64,000 bases of DNA, taken from Polyangium sp. y55x31 (GTDB lineage: Bacteria > Myxococcota_A > Polyangia > Polyangiales > Polyangiaceae). Shown one piece after another: positions 27,226 through 35,861 of the stretch (position 1 is its first letter; every line of letters starts with the position of its first letter). Both the position numbers and the translations under genes were made by a program. The notes under the pieces are model-generated. The model was given only the letters and a program-made list of their open reading frames with translations, did not search any database and was not told the DNA's origin. The DNA lies in the NCBI RefSeq assembly GCF_029946505.1, contig NZ_JARZHG010000033.1:1-64000 (forward strand), written 5' to 3'.

Positions 27226-30081
27226 ATGGAGAAACCGCTCTTCAACATCGCGCGGGGGATGTACCCCGCGATGCAGCTCATCCCTCCCTTTTATTTCAAG
27301 GGGGTGACGATGCGGGTCTTCCCGCTCCTCGCCGACATGGAGCGGGTGCAGCGGTTCGTCGACCAGTACATCAACAACATCGCCCCCGAACAGGTCGGCC
27401 AGTTCCGGGTGTTTTTGCCGTACGTGTACGTGCAGCTCGTGCATTACGGCAAGATGTCGATCGACGCCGCGAACCTCGGCTGGATCGCGCAGCACGAGGT
27501 CAATTTCACGATCCCGCTCGCGTGGTACGAGAAAAAGGGCTCGGAGCTCGTCTTCAAGGACTGGATCTACCTCACGCCCTACATTTTCGTGGACAACCCG
27601 CTCTCGATGACGACGGGCCGCGAGGTCTACGGCTGGCCGAAATCCCCCGGATATCTCGTGCCGACCGTGCCCGGGTGGGTCGACGATCCCATGGCGCCGC
27701 GGCTCCTCGGCAAGGTGAGCACGCAGATCTTCCCGCGCACGTACGCGGGCCAGAAGCTCGAAGAGCGCGCGATCCTCGAGTTCGTCCAGGCGCCGTCGCT
27801 CACGCCGTTCGAGTGCCCCCCGGACCTCGACCAGGCGTTCTACCCTTGGGCCGCGGCGCAAAACGTGGTGAACAGCGCGAGCCGCTGGCTGTCGAGCTGC
27901 ATGGACATCCTCTACGGGATGGGCATCCTGCACAAGCAGCCCGGCGCGACGCCCGCGAACGCCGTGAAAATGGCCAAGCAGCTCGCGGAGCTCATCGTCG
28001 GCCTCTACACCTCGAACCCCTACTGGCTCGCGCTCAATCTGAAGCAGTTCCAGAGCGCCACGCAGCCGCACCTCGCCGATTACCAGGGGTTCATCACGAC
28101 GAAGCTCCTCATCGACGGGATCAACCAGGTCGGCTTCTTCGGCAACAGCCACCTCCTGCTCGGCGACATGACGGGCGGCTATCGGCTGCTCATCCACGGC
28201 TACTCCGATTTCCCCCTCGTCGACACGCTCGGGCTCAAGACCTCGGGCGAGTCCACGCGCGGCCCGCACGGCGAGCCGGTGGACGTGATCGAGCCCGTGT
28301 TCCCGTTCTGGCTCGATTTCGACATGAAATACCCCTGGGGCGAGGTGCTCGCGTGGCGCACGCCCTTCTCGTGCGGATGGAAGTGCCACGAATGGGTGCC
28401 CGCGTCGCTCATGGCGCCGGATCCCGAGCCCATCCCGCTCTTCAACACCTCCCGCGGCGTCCCGCTCGATCCCGTCACCGGGCCCTTTTATTTCCCCGAC
28501 GCCACGGTCCGCGTGCTCCCGATGCTCGCGGACAAGGGAAAACTCCAGGCCTTCTGCGACGCCTACCTCAACCAGATGCTCCAGGGCACTGGCTATCAGA
28601 TCGATGCTTGGGGCACGTACGTGTACATGATGGCGTCGAGCGTCGACGAGGTCGGCTCCGCGACGAACAACGTCGGCGTCTGGACGGACCGCGACATCGA
28701 GATCCTCCTGCCGGTCCTCTGGTATTTCAACGGCGAGCTGCGCGGCGGAGCGATGATCCCCGTCTTCTCCTACGCGAACCGCGCCGCGGCGGCGATCTCG
28801 GCCTCCGAGGTCAGCGGCATCCCGACCCTGCCCGCCCTGCTCGCGAGCCCGGCCGATCGATGGATGGACCACGCCGGTCCCTCGCCGAACAAGCCGCAGC
28901 CCCTGCTCACCGTCCTGGCCGAGGTGCTCCCCGCGCTCGGGTATGGCCAGAAAGCCGAGCGGCAGCCGGTCATCGAGATCGTCCAGGGATCAACGACGCC
29001 GCTCGCCCCGACGAGCTCGTTCCTCCTGAACGAGAGCTTTTCGCACCTCATGCAGCAGGAATACGAGCGAAAGGTGTCGACGGCCGGAGCGCTCCGCGAC
29101 GAGCTCGAAATGGCCCGCGCTCTCGCGCTCGGCCCCGTCGCGCTCAAGGCCTCGCTCGACATCCTCACGTTGAAGCAATTCCGGGACGCCCAGGATCCGA
29201 TCGCCGCCTGCTACCAGAGCGTGGTCCTCATCGAGCGCGTGCTCGAGCACGTCTACGAGATCGACGAGATCGAACAGCGCCTCGAGGTGCGCCTGCACGA
29301 GTATCCGGGCCAGCCGATCGTCAAGACGCTGGGCCTGCACTGGAAGGCCGTGGACGTGAGCGGCCCGGTCGAGGTGTACGTCGTCGAGCCCGTGCGGCCC
29401 TTCTGGGCGCGCGTCGCCATGCGGCAGCACCTCGGCCAGAACCTCGCGATGCGCGCCGGCAGCACGCACTGGATCATCCAGCCCCCGGAAAAACTCCTCG
29501 CCTCGCTCCTCGAGAAGCCGAACCTCGGCATGGAGATGCTCGCGGACGTCGACGCCGGCGTGCCGCGGCAAATCGCGCCGCGCGCGCAGGACCTCTCCAC
29601 CTCGATGGTGGGAACGTTGTCGCAGCCGAACCGGGCGCAGGCGCTCGGGGCGATCGAGCCGCAGATGGTCCTCGAGACGATGCTGAGCGGCGAATGGGAG
29701 GATCACGGGCGGACGCGCTGGGAAGACGGCAAGACCGAGATCGTCCAGGCCCTCGCCGCGGTCCGCGCAGAGGCGGGGATGGACGAGGCGGCGGCGCGAT
29801 CCGCGGAGATCGCGTACCTCACCGCCGAGATGGATCGGCGTATCCCCAAGGAGAGCCGGCTCCGCCCGCACGCGGAGGAGGCCCTCCAGCGCCTCGCGGC
29901 CGCCGCGGAGATCACCGACGGATCGGCGAAGCAATTCGCGCCCGAGGCGACGGTCGCGTTTTTCGCGCCGGCGTCTTCGTCGCCCGACGGGGCGACGCCG
30001 GAGGTTCACGCGACCGCGCGCGAGCGCGTGGCCTTGATCCTCGCGAAGGCCTGGCAAAAGCCCGATTTCGTGGCGCCCTGA
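27226..30081 (+). CDS. Tandem acetoacetate-decarboxylase-like protein
   Basis: 951 residues from ATG 27226, with a GGAG site 9 bp upstream. Two homologous halves are visible: PLFNIARGMYP... PPFYFKGVTMRVFPLLAD (from residue 4) and PLFNTSRGVPL... GPFYFPDATVRVLPMLAD (from about residue 404). Each is followed by an acetoacetate-decarboxylase-like (ADC) fold. The first keeps GREVYGWPK with Lys139, where the Schiff-base lysine of ADC enzymes sits. The second has SEVSGIPT, with Thr534 at that place, so it is probably inactive. About 250 C-terminal residues (700-951) are of unclear fold. ADC enzymes are about 250 residues, so this is a large fused form. Last gene of the operon; a role on a keto-acid or polyprenyl-linked substrate is inference. 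Confidence 0.82.
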   Translation: MEKPLFNIARGMYPAMQLIPPFYFKGVTMRVFPLLADMERVQRFVDQYINNIAPEQVGQFRVFLPYVYVQLVHYGKMSIDAANLGWIAQHEVNFTIPLAWYEKKGSELVFKDWIYLTPYIFVDNPLSMTTGREVYGWPKSPGYLVPTVPGWVDDPMAPRLLGKVSTQIFPRTYAGQKLEERAILEFVQAPSLTPFECPPDLDQAFYPWAAAQNVVNSASRWLSSCMDILYGMGILHKQPGATPANAVKMAKQLAELIVGLYTSNPYWLALNLKQFQSATQPHLADYQGFITTKLLIDGINQVGFFGNSHLLLGDMTGGYRLLIHGYSDFPLVDTLGLKTSGESTRGPHGEPVDVIEPVFPFWLDFDMKYPWGEVLAWRTPFSCGWKCHEWVPASLMAPDPEPIPLFNTSRGVPLDPVTGPFYFPDATVRVLPMLADKGKLQAFCDAYLNQMLQGTGYQIDAWGTYVYMMASSVDEVGSATNNVGVWTDRDIEILLPVLWYFNGELRGGAMIPVFSYANRAAAAISASEVSGIPTLPALLASPADRWMDHAGPSPNKPQPLLTVLAEVLPALGYGQKAERQPVIEIVQGSTTPLAPTSSFLLNESFSHLMQQEYERKVSTAGALRDELEMARALALGPVALKASLDILTLKQFRDAQDPIAACYQSVVLIERVLEHVYEIDEIEQRLEVRLHEYPGQPIVKTLGLHWKAVDVSGPVEVYVVEPVRPFWARVAMRQHLGQNLAMRAGSTHWIIQPPEKLLASLLEKPNLGMEMLADVDAGVPRQIAPRAQDLSTSMVGTLSQPNRAQALGAIEPQMVLETMLSGEWEDHGRTRWEDGKTEIVQALAAVRAEAGMDEAAARSAEIAYLTAEMDRRIPKESRLRPHAEEALQRLAAAAEITDGSAKQFAPEATVAFFAPASSSPDGATPEVHATARERVALILAKAWQKPDFVAP

Positions 30082-30095
30082 CGAACCAGGGCGCC
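30072..30095. terminator. Bidirectional terminator-like hairpin between convergent genes
   Basis: GGCGCCCTG and CAGGGCGCC form a perfect 9-bp stem with a 6-nt loop, covering the last codons and stop of the ADC-like gene and lying just before the stop of the convergent SDR gene. There is no U-tract. Confidence 0.45.
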
Positions 30096-30102
30096 CGCGT
30101 GA

Positions 30103-30867
30103 TCACAGGGCGCCGAAGGCCCCGTCGGCCGTGAACGTGGAGCCGCTGCAGAACGAGGATTCGTCGCTCGCGAGGAAAAGCACGAGGTCGGCGATCTCCT
30201 CGTTCGTCCCATAACGACCGAGAGGGATCATGCTCGTGAACTTGTCCTTCACGGAGTTCGGCGCGTCCGGGGCTGCCAATCGCTCGATCGAGCGCATCAT
30301 GCGGTTGTCGACCGCGGCGGGGTGAATCGAGTTGACGCGCACGCCGCGGGGTGAAAGCTCGAGCGCGGCCGAGCGCATGAGGCCGGTCACCGCGTGTTTG
30401 CTCATCGCGTACGCGCTGAGCCCGGCCATCCCCGAGAGCCCGAGGACCGACGAGTTCAAGACGATGCTGCCTTTGCCCTGCTCCACCATCGGCGGGGCGC
30501 CGTGCTTCAGGGTGAAGAACGTCCCGCGCATGTTCACCCGATAGACCTCGTCGAGCTCCTCCGCCGTGATCTCGGTGAGCGGCTTGACGACGCCCTCGAC
30601 GCCGGCATTGGCGAAGAGGATGTCGAGCCGCCCGAATGCCGAAAGGCATGACGCGACCGCGCGCGCCACGTCCGCCTCCTCGGTGACGGTCCCCGTCCCG
30701 ATCGCGACGGCGTCGCCGTACTGCGCCACGGCGTCGCGCAGCGGCCCTTCCTGGCGAGCGAACGCGAATACGCGCGCCCCCTCGCGAACCAACCTTTCGA
30801 TCGTTGCTTTGCCAATCCCGCCCGTGGCACCCGTGACGAGCGCCACCTTGCCCTCGACTCGACCCAT
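30103..30867 (-). CDS. Short-chain dehydrogenase/reductase (SDR), glucose/3-oxoacyl reductase type
   Basis: 254 residues from ATG 30867, which has AAGGAGGT at a good distance; a longer in-frame start is not needed. Classical SDR motifs are present: nucleotide-binding TGATGGIG near residue 12, NAG in FANAGVEG, catalytic Ser in LNSSVLG, and YAMSK (Tyr-x-x-x-Lys). The C-terminal part ends with SFCSGSTFTADGAFGAL, the usual SDR ending. It is an NAD(P)-dependent alcohol/ketone oxidoreductase; the substrate is unknown. It is convergent with the isoprenoid-type operon, and the epimerase-like gene upstream on the same strand is 111 bp away, so the two may be co-transcribed. Confidence 0.92.
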   Translation of the reverse strand: MGRVEGKVALVTGATGGIGKATIERLVREGARVFAFARQEGPLRDAVAQYGDAVAIGTGTVTEEADVARAVASCLSAFGRLDILFANAGVEGVVKPLTEITAEELDEVYRVNMRGTFFTLKHGAPPMVEQGKGSIVLNSSVLGLSGMAGLSAYAMSKHAVTGLMRSAALELSPRGVRVNSIHPAAVDNRMMRSIERLAAPDAPNSVKDKFTSMIPLGRYGTNEEIADLVLFLASDESSFCSGSTFTADGAFGAL

Positions 30868-30978
30868 GGGGACGACCTCCTTCGTTTGCGGATCCACCAC
30901 CCGGAAAAACCGCGTTTGCCCGAGTCTATGCACATCCGCCACGCTTTGGAAACAGCGCGACGACGGAGCGCGACCGAT

Positions 30979-31980
30979 TCAGGCGCGCCTCTGCGAGCGG
31001 TACCACGCAATCGCATCACGCAACGTTTCGTCAAGCGGGCGGACGCCTTCCCCGAAGCGCGTCGTGGCGATCGGCGGGCCCATCGCGTAGGCGTCGAGCA
31101 CGAGCAGGAGCGCGAGCGACGGGAGCGGCGAAGGCCGGCCGCCGAGCGAAAGAGCCGCCTCCATCCAGAACGCGCCCGCAGCGGAGAGCCGGGCCGAGGC
31201 GCGCAAGAGCGGGGGCCTTTGGCCCGCGAGCTCGCAGATGCGCGCGGCGAGCACGTCGGTGTGGACGTCGTGCCCCGTGATCGGGAGGGGCGCGCCGAAC
31301 GCCTCGGCTTCCAGCGCGCCGCGGATCGCCGAGGCCGCGTCGCGGACGTCGACGACGTTGACGATGCGGCGCACCGTGGCCAGGACGTGGCCCGAGAGCA
31401 GCTCGGGGACGAGCGCGAGCTCCTGGGGTTTGTCGTCCCAGGGCCCGAGGAACGCCGTGGGATTGGCGAGGACTGTGGGCAGGCCGTGTCGCGCGGCGTC
31501 GAGGACCATGCCCTCCATGTGCGCCTTGACGGCGAAGTACGGATGGCTGCGCCTGCGGAAGCTCGTCTCGAGCCCGGCGAGGCCCGCTTCGTTTCGCGGC
31601 AAGGTGGTGAAGGAGCCGATGTACACGAGGCGCGCGCCGCTCCGGAACGCGGCGTCGAGGACCGCGCGCATGCGCGCGACGGCATAACCGAGGGGATCCC
31701 GCTCGGCCGAGGATTGCGGGGCGAAGCGGTGGACGGGGTAAGGCGCGGCGGCGTCGACGATCACGTCGTGCCCGCGGGCCCATGCGTCGATCTGGCCCGG
31801 CGCGTCCGCGTCGCCGACGGCGAGGTCGACGTCGAGGCCTTCGAGGTTCGCGGGGCTCTTCCTTCGCGTGGCCGCGGTGACGTGGTAGCCGTGCGCGAGG
31901 AGCTCGCGGACCATGGCCTGTCCGATGTGCCCCGTGGCGCCGAGGACGAGGGCACGGGCGCGGTCGCCGCTCGAGAGCAT
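30979..31980 (-). CDS. NAD-dependent epimerase/dehydratase family protein (extended SDR)
   Basis: 333 residues from ATG 31980; a GTG start 39 bp upstream (32019) is also possible. The N-terminal ALVLGATGHIGQAMVRELL is the extended-SDR Rossmann motif, followed by ATRRKSPANLEGLDVDLAVGD. A YIGSF segment and the pair Tyr/Lys in HPYFAVKAHMEG provide the catalytic pattern Y-x-x-x-K. It resembles dihydroflavonol-4-reductase/NmrA-like or sugar-nucleotide epimerases. No pathway partners lie next to it apart from the SDR downstream. The substrate is unknown. Confidence 0.85.
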   Translation of the reverse strand: MLSSGDRARALVLGATGHIGQAMVRELLAHGYHVTAATRRKSPANLEGLDVDLAVGDADAPGQIDAWARGHDVIVDAAAPYPVHRFAPQSSAERDPLGYAVARMRAVLDAAFRSGARLVYIGSFTTLPRNEAGLAGLETSFRRRSHPYFAVKAHMEGMVLDAARHGLPTVLANPTAFLGPWDDKPQELALVPELLSGHVLATVRRIVNVVDVRDAASAIRGALEAEAFGAPLPITGHDVHTDVLAARICELAGQRPPLLRASARLSAAGAFWMEAALSLGGRPSPLPSLALLLVLDAYAMGPPIATTRFGEGVRPLDETLRDAIAWYRSQRRA

Positions 31981-32093
31981 CGACCGCGGAAACCACGCCG
32001 GCTCGGCGGCGTCAAGCACCCGCGCGTCCTGCGGCGTGTGCGCGCGATGAGACTACCCACGCGGCGGCGCCCTGCGTTACGATGGTCGTCCTC

Positions 32094-32789
32094 ATGCGCG
32101 CGGTCAGCCTCAACATCACCGTGGGTCGTCGGCCGGACGAGCCCCGGGAGCTCTACAAGTTCGCCACGATGGCGAGCATCGCCTGCGGAGGCCCCGGCGT
32201 CGACGAGCGATCGATCAAGCGCGCGATCCAGCAGGCGAAGGAGTCGTGGGCGAAGATCGTCGCGCTCGTCTCGTTCCCCGCGCACGGCGGGCCGATCGGG
32301 CCATCGGTGGAGCCGGAGGACGTGCGAAGCGTGGTGCGTGATCAGTGTACCGCGATGTTGCGCGTGGCCGAGTGGCAAGGCGCGCGGATCTTCGCGGTGA
32401 AGGCGACGGATCCGCTGCTCCTCGCGGCGACGGCGAACCGGCACGTGGCCGACGCGATCCTCGACGGCGCGTTCGAAGGTCTCTCGATGGACGTGCCCGT
32501 GATCGGCCCGTTCGAGGGCGCGATGCTCGACTACGTGCGCACGGGCGGGCTCGATTATCTGCGGGAGGCGTACGCGGATCGGGGCTACCGCGCGGATGGG
32601 ACGCTGATCCCGGAAGGCGAGCCGGGCGCGCAGATCGAGAGCGCGGCCGCGGCGGCGGAGAACGCGCTGCGGCTGGCGAGGACGAGCCGCTTCGACGCGA
32701 TCGGCGTGCACGGCGAGGGGCCGCTGTCGGTGGAGATGGCGGGCGCGGTGCGGACGGCGCTGGAGAGTCAGGGGCTCTTGTCGCGGTAG
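32094..32789 (+). CDS. LamB/YcsF (PxpA-like) family protein, degenerate N-terminus
   Basis: 231 residues from ATG 32094 (MRAVSLNITVG). Similarity to 5-oxoprolinase subunit A is recognisable from SIACGGPGVDE (family NIACGFHAGD), AYADRGYRADGTLIPEGEPG and IGVHGEGP (family VHGD). The family's N-terminal metal-site motif DLN-x-D-x-GE is replaced by SLNITVGRR, and GGP replaces the histidine-containing loop, so the classical oxoprolinase activity is doubtful. No PxpB or PxpC gene is nearby, although these are needed for the E. coli enzyme. A 21-bp tandem array starts 3 bp after the stop. Confidence 0.75.
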   Translation: MRAVSLNITVGRRPDEPRELYKFATMASIACGGPGVDERSIKRAIQQAKESWAKIVALVSFPAHGGPIGPSVEPEDVRSVVRDQCTAMLRVAEWQGARIFAVKATDPLLLAATANRHVADAILDGAFEGLSMDVPVIGPFEGAMLDYVRTGGLDYLREAYADRGYRADGTLIPEGEPGAQIESAAAAAENALRLARTSRFDAIGVHGEGPLSVEMAGAVRTALESQGLLSR

Positions 32790-32791
32790 CA

Positions 32792-33022
32792 GGTCGCTTC
32801 GCGAGTTACAGCGGTCGCTTCGCGAGTTACAGCGGTCGCGCCGCGAGTTACAGCGGTCGCTTCGCGAGTTACAGCGGTCGCTTCACGAGTTACAGCGGTC
32901 GCTCTGCGAGTTACAGCGGTCGTGTCATGAGCCGCAGCGGTCGCTCCGCGAGTTACAGCGGTCGCGCCGCGAGTTACAGCGGTCGTGTCATGAGCCGCAG
33001 CGGTCGCTCCGCGACGTACAGC
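32792..33022 (+). repeat. 21-bp tandem repeat array, 11 units
   Basis: Eleven head-to-tail units of 21 bp (consensus GGTCGCTTCGCGAGTTACAG plus C) fill 231 bp between the LamB/YcsF stop and the next gene. Units 7 and 10 are identical to each other and differ from the rest (GGTCGTGTCATGAGCCGCAG plus C), showing block duplication. There are no spacers, so it is not CRISPR. In one frame it would encode GRFASYS heptapeptides and in another RSLRELQ, but no start or Shine-Dalgarno leads into them. Confidence 0.9.
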
Positions 33023-33084
33023 GGTGACGCCGTGACGGGCGCAGGTGGTTCCTTGCCGGACAGAGGTTCGTTACGCTGCGCCGC

Positions 33085-33879
33085 ATGGCCATTGATCTCG
33101 AAACGATTCCGAAGGCGCGCCGGCTGAAGCTCATTCGATTGGGCGAGCAGTTCGGCTCACAGGACACGCTGGACCAGGCGAACCAGACGCTGGCCGCATA
33201 CGAACGGCATGCGCCGCCGCTCAAGACGTCCGGCTTTGGCGCGAAACACGCGGCAGCGCTGAAGGGCGCGCGCGACGGGCTCGTGGAAGCGGGCGTGGGG
33301 CGGGAGGCCGCCAAGGGCAAAAAGAAGGTGACGGGGGACGCCTACGTCAAGGCATACACCCAAGCGGCGACGGCGCGGCTCAACGCGCGCGTCGTGCTCG
33401 CAGGGGTCAAGGAGGACCTGGAGGCGAGCGGGGTGTCCGAGGAGGCCGCGGCGACGGTCTCGGCGGCATTGCGGCAGACGCGGTCGTCCGCGAAGAAGGC
33501 GGAGCCGCTGGCGCAGCAGCTCGCGCTGCTCGGCGATACGCTGAAGCACCCGGCAGTGGCGGCGGTGGGGGCAGATCAGGGCGGGCCCGAGGCGCTTTCG
33601 GAGATCGAAGCGTCGATCCCGGCGCTGCGAAAAGCCGACCAAGAAGACGTGGGCGTGCGCGGGACGCCGGTGGAGACGGAGACGCTCGACCTGCTCGACG
33701 GGATCATCGTCGAGCTCGTGCGAAGGGCACGGCGAGCCGCGATCGCAGCGTCGAGGCGGCTCGGGAACGCGGCGATGGCCGAGGCGTTCAAGCTCGACAA
33801 GCTCTACCGATCGAAGGGCGGGAGCAGCGCGGAAGACGAGGGCGGAGAAGACGAGGAGGCGGAGGAAGTCAAGGGGTAA
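33085..33879 (+). CDS. Hypothetical helical protein
   Basis: 264 residues from ATG 33085. It is predicted mostly alpha-helical, rich in Ala, Glu and Lys, with no cysteine-rich region, signal peptide or membrane segment. It ends in an acidic tail (GGEDEEAEEVKG). It shows strong third-position G/C and a full-length open frame, so coding is likely. No recognisable family. A position just downstream of the 21-bp array and TACGCT 8 bp before the ATG are the only regulatory hints. Confidence 0.75.
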   Translation: MAIDLETIPKARRLKLIRLGEQFGSQDTLDQANQTLAAYERHAPPLKTSGFGAKHAAALKGARDGLVEAGVGREAAKGKKKVTGDAYVKAYTQAATARLNARVVLAGVKEDLEASGVSEEAAATVSAALRQTRSSAKKAEPLAQQLALLGDTLKHPAVAAVGADQGGPEALSEIEASIPALRKADQEDVGVRGTPVETETLDLLDGIIVELVRRARRAAIAASRRLGNAAMAEAFKLDKLYRSKGGSSAEDEGGEDEEAEEVKG

Positions 33880-33967
33880 GCGGGGGGTGACGGAGAAATG
33901 ATGGGGCGGCACCTCGGGCGCGGGGTGCGAGTGGCAGGGAGGGTGGGCGCTGTCGTCTTGGCGACGC

Positions 33968-35092
33968 TCACCCCTTCCCCGCCGCCGCGGCTTCGAGCCT
34001 GTCCCGGAGCTCGACAAAAGAACTGAGCATGTCTCGGTAATACGTCGGGGTCAGGCCTGCCTGCATGGGAACCTCGCCCTTCGCCCGCGCCTCGCTCCGT
34101 CGCGCGAGCTCCGCTTCGAGACCACGCTCGAGCTCCGCGATGAGGGGTTCGAGCACGGCGAGCCCCTCCTCGGGCTTGTGGGTGCGCAAGCAGGCTCGCA
34201 CATACCTTTCCGCCATCCAGCATTGTTCCCAGAGATCCGAGAAGCCCAGGCGGACCACCTCGTTCCAGGCCTCGCGGCAAACCTCGAAGGGCTGTTCGAG
34301 CATGGTTGCTGCCCTGAGCAGATCGTCGGCGATGCGCCCCTTCACGCTGAGCACGAGGTCCTGGGTGGCTTCGTCCTCGCCGGCGCGCGCCGTGAACTCC
34401 GCCTCGACCCGCTTGTAATCGGCGGCGACGTCGGTGAAGCTCCGCTCCCGTGTCCTCGCGAAGGTTTTGTAAACGGCGAGGCACGCTTCGGAGAACTCGT
34501 CCCAGAGCGCATCGCTCCTCTCCTCTTCCGGGGTGGGAGGGTTTGCCTCGTCGATCCGCCGCGTGCTTCGCTCCGGGCTCGGCTCGCCCCTTTGCTGGGC
34601 CAGGAGCGCGCCCTGGAGGTCACGCAGTTTCTCCAGCTCCTGTTCGTAAAAGGCCGTGGATTTCTGCGCCGCCTTGGCTTCCTCGAATCCGCGCTCGAGC
34701 TCGGCGATGAGCGGTTCGAGCACGGCGAGCCCCTCCTCGGTTTTTTCGTCATACAGGCAGCAATCCGCGTAGAACCAGGCCGACGTGTCCCTTTCGAAGG
34801 GGCCCGTGAAGCCGAGGCGAACCGCCTCGTTCCAGGCCTCGCGGCAGACATCGAAGGGCGCACGCTTCTCGTGGGCGAGCGAGAGGATGGTCTCGGCGAT
34901 GCGTTGCCTCGTGTCGAGCACAGCAAGTTCGTTGTCGCCTGCGCGCGCCACGAACTCCGCCTCGAGTCGGCGATGGTCCTCGACGGCCTCGGCGAAGGTC
35001 CGGGTCCGCTCCAGCGATTTCACGAAGAGCATGACGTTGGCTGTGGTGAACTCCCCGCCGAACGCGTCGATTGTTTCGTCTTTCGTGGTCAT
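33968..35092 (-). CDS. Hypothetical protein with an internal tandem duplication
   Basis: 374 residues from ATG 35092. Two homologous helical halves are obvious: FDVCREAWNEAVRLGF in the first and FEVCREAWNEVVRLGF in the second, each followed by EEGLAVLEPLIAELERG. The repeats cover about residues 10-160 and 190-350, joined by a Pro/Glu linker. No enzyme motif, signal or membrane segment is seen, so it is probably cytosolic. It is the last gene of a six-gene minus-strand run, 33 bp behind the Cys-rich lipoprotein gene. That pairing would suit an effector and a cytosolic partner, but this is speculation. Confidence 0.8.
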   Translation of the reverse strand: MTTKDETIDAFGGEFTTANVMLFVKSLERTRTFAEAVEDHRRLEAEFVARAGDNELAVLDTRQRIAETILSLAHEKRAPFDVCREAWNEAVRLGFTGPFERDTSAWFYADCCLYDEKTEEGLAVLEPLIAELERGFEEAKAAQKSTAFYEQELEKLRDLQGALLAQQRGEPSPERSTRRIDEANPPTPEEERSDALWDEFSEACLAVYKTFARTRERSFTDVAADYKRVEAEFTARAGEDEATQDLVLSVKGRIADDLLRAATMLEQPFEVCREAWNEVVRLGFSDLWEQCWMAERYVRACLRTHKPEEGLAVLEPLIAELERGLEAELARRSEARAKGEVPMQAGLTPTYYRDMLSSFVELRDRLEAAAAGKG

Positions 35093-35125
35093 GTTCGTCC
35101 CATCGCTACCATTATGCAATTGTTG

Positions 35126-35842
35126 CTAGTACTGACATGACACGAGTTCGTCGCCTAGTGGGATGGGCTTCTTAGGCCATTCCTTGTTGGGTCGGCATTG
35201 CTTGTGGCACGCGTAGCATAACGTTGCTCTCCAATGTTCCCCACGTTTGCCCGCCAGATCAGACATCAGGCAATCCTTCAGGTGGGCAGTGCATATGTCA
35301 TCTTTTTTCTTCCGACCCGCCTCCGCAATCTCCGACTTGCCAATCTCCACCGACGCGGCGATCACGACGACGATGGGGGCCGCCTCGATGATGAGGTCGG
35401 CGAGGGCGATCGCCACGACCACGAGCGCAGGGTGCCCGACGAGCCCACGCTCGGCCGGCGGAGCGGTCGACTCGGAAAGGCGCAGCTTGCGCAGCCTGAG
35501 GAGCTCCTCCGGGACGGTCATGCCTCGCAGCGCGATCCGCATGCATGTCGCGAGCTCCGTATGGGGCACGCCTTTGCTCTCCACATCCGCGACGTGGCCG
35601 TCTTCGTCGACCTTCACCGTGACGTCGAATGTGTAGTATCCGCCCCTGAGCTCGCCGCCGAGCTCGTCGACGCATGCGCGTAGGCGCTCCGCGGTGGCGT
35701 CGGGGACACGCGGGCGGTCGTCCTGCTGCGCCAGTTGTCTGACCGTGGCCCCGCAGCCGAGCGGCGTGAGCGCCACCGTTGCGCAAGCGAGGAGCCCGAA
35801 GGAGAAGATGGTCCTCACGCGCGGGAACGTCATTGCCGGCAT
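35126..35842 (-). CDS. Lipoprotein with TonB-C-like region and Cys-rich C-terminus
   Basis: 238 residues from ATG 35842; ATG 35833 is an alternative. The N-terminal signal ends at TPLGC (lipobox). Residues about 45-115 have the pattern of a TonB/AgmX-type C-terminal domain (YYTFDVTVKVDEDGHV... CMRIALRGMTVP). A hydrophobic stretch at about 135-165 (LVVVAIALADLIIEA, then VVVIAASVEIG) may insert in a membrane. The final 60 residues contain six cysteines and LCYACHKQC plus a WPKKP segment, unlike the rest. This modular arrangement could carry a C-terminal effector or binding module; the family is not recognised. Gene order places it 19 bp behind the 195-residue protein and 33 bp before the duplicated-domain protein. 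Confidence 0.7.
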   Translation of the reverse strand: MPAMTFPRVRTIFSFGLLACATVALTPLGCGATVRQLAQQDDRPRVPDATAERLRACVDELGGELRGGYYTFDVTVKVDEDGHVADVESKGVPHTELATCMRIALRGMTVPEELLRLRKLRLSESTAPPAERGLVGHPALVVVAIALADLIIEAAPIVVVIAASVEIGKSEIAEAGRKKKDDICTAHLKDCLMSDLAGKRGEHWRATLCYACHKQCRPNKEWPKKPIPLGDELVSCQY

Positions 35843-35861
35843 CCGACCCGTCTCTCCGGCC

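Noticed and set aside
32792-33022. CRISPR array
   Set aside because: Units are contiguous without spacers and no cas genes lie nearby.
32345-33127. Plus-strand frame running through the 21-bp array (GRFASYS heptads)
   Set aside because: Overlaps the LamB/YcsF gene out of frame and has no start signal; the array simply has no stops in this frame.
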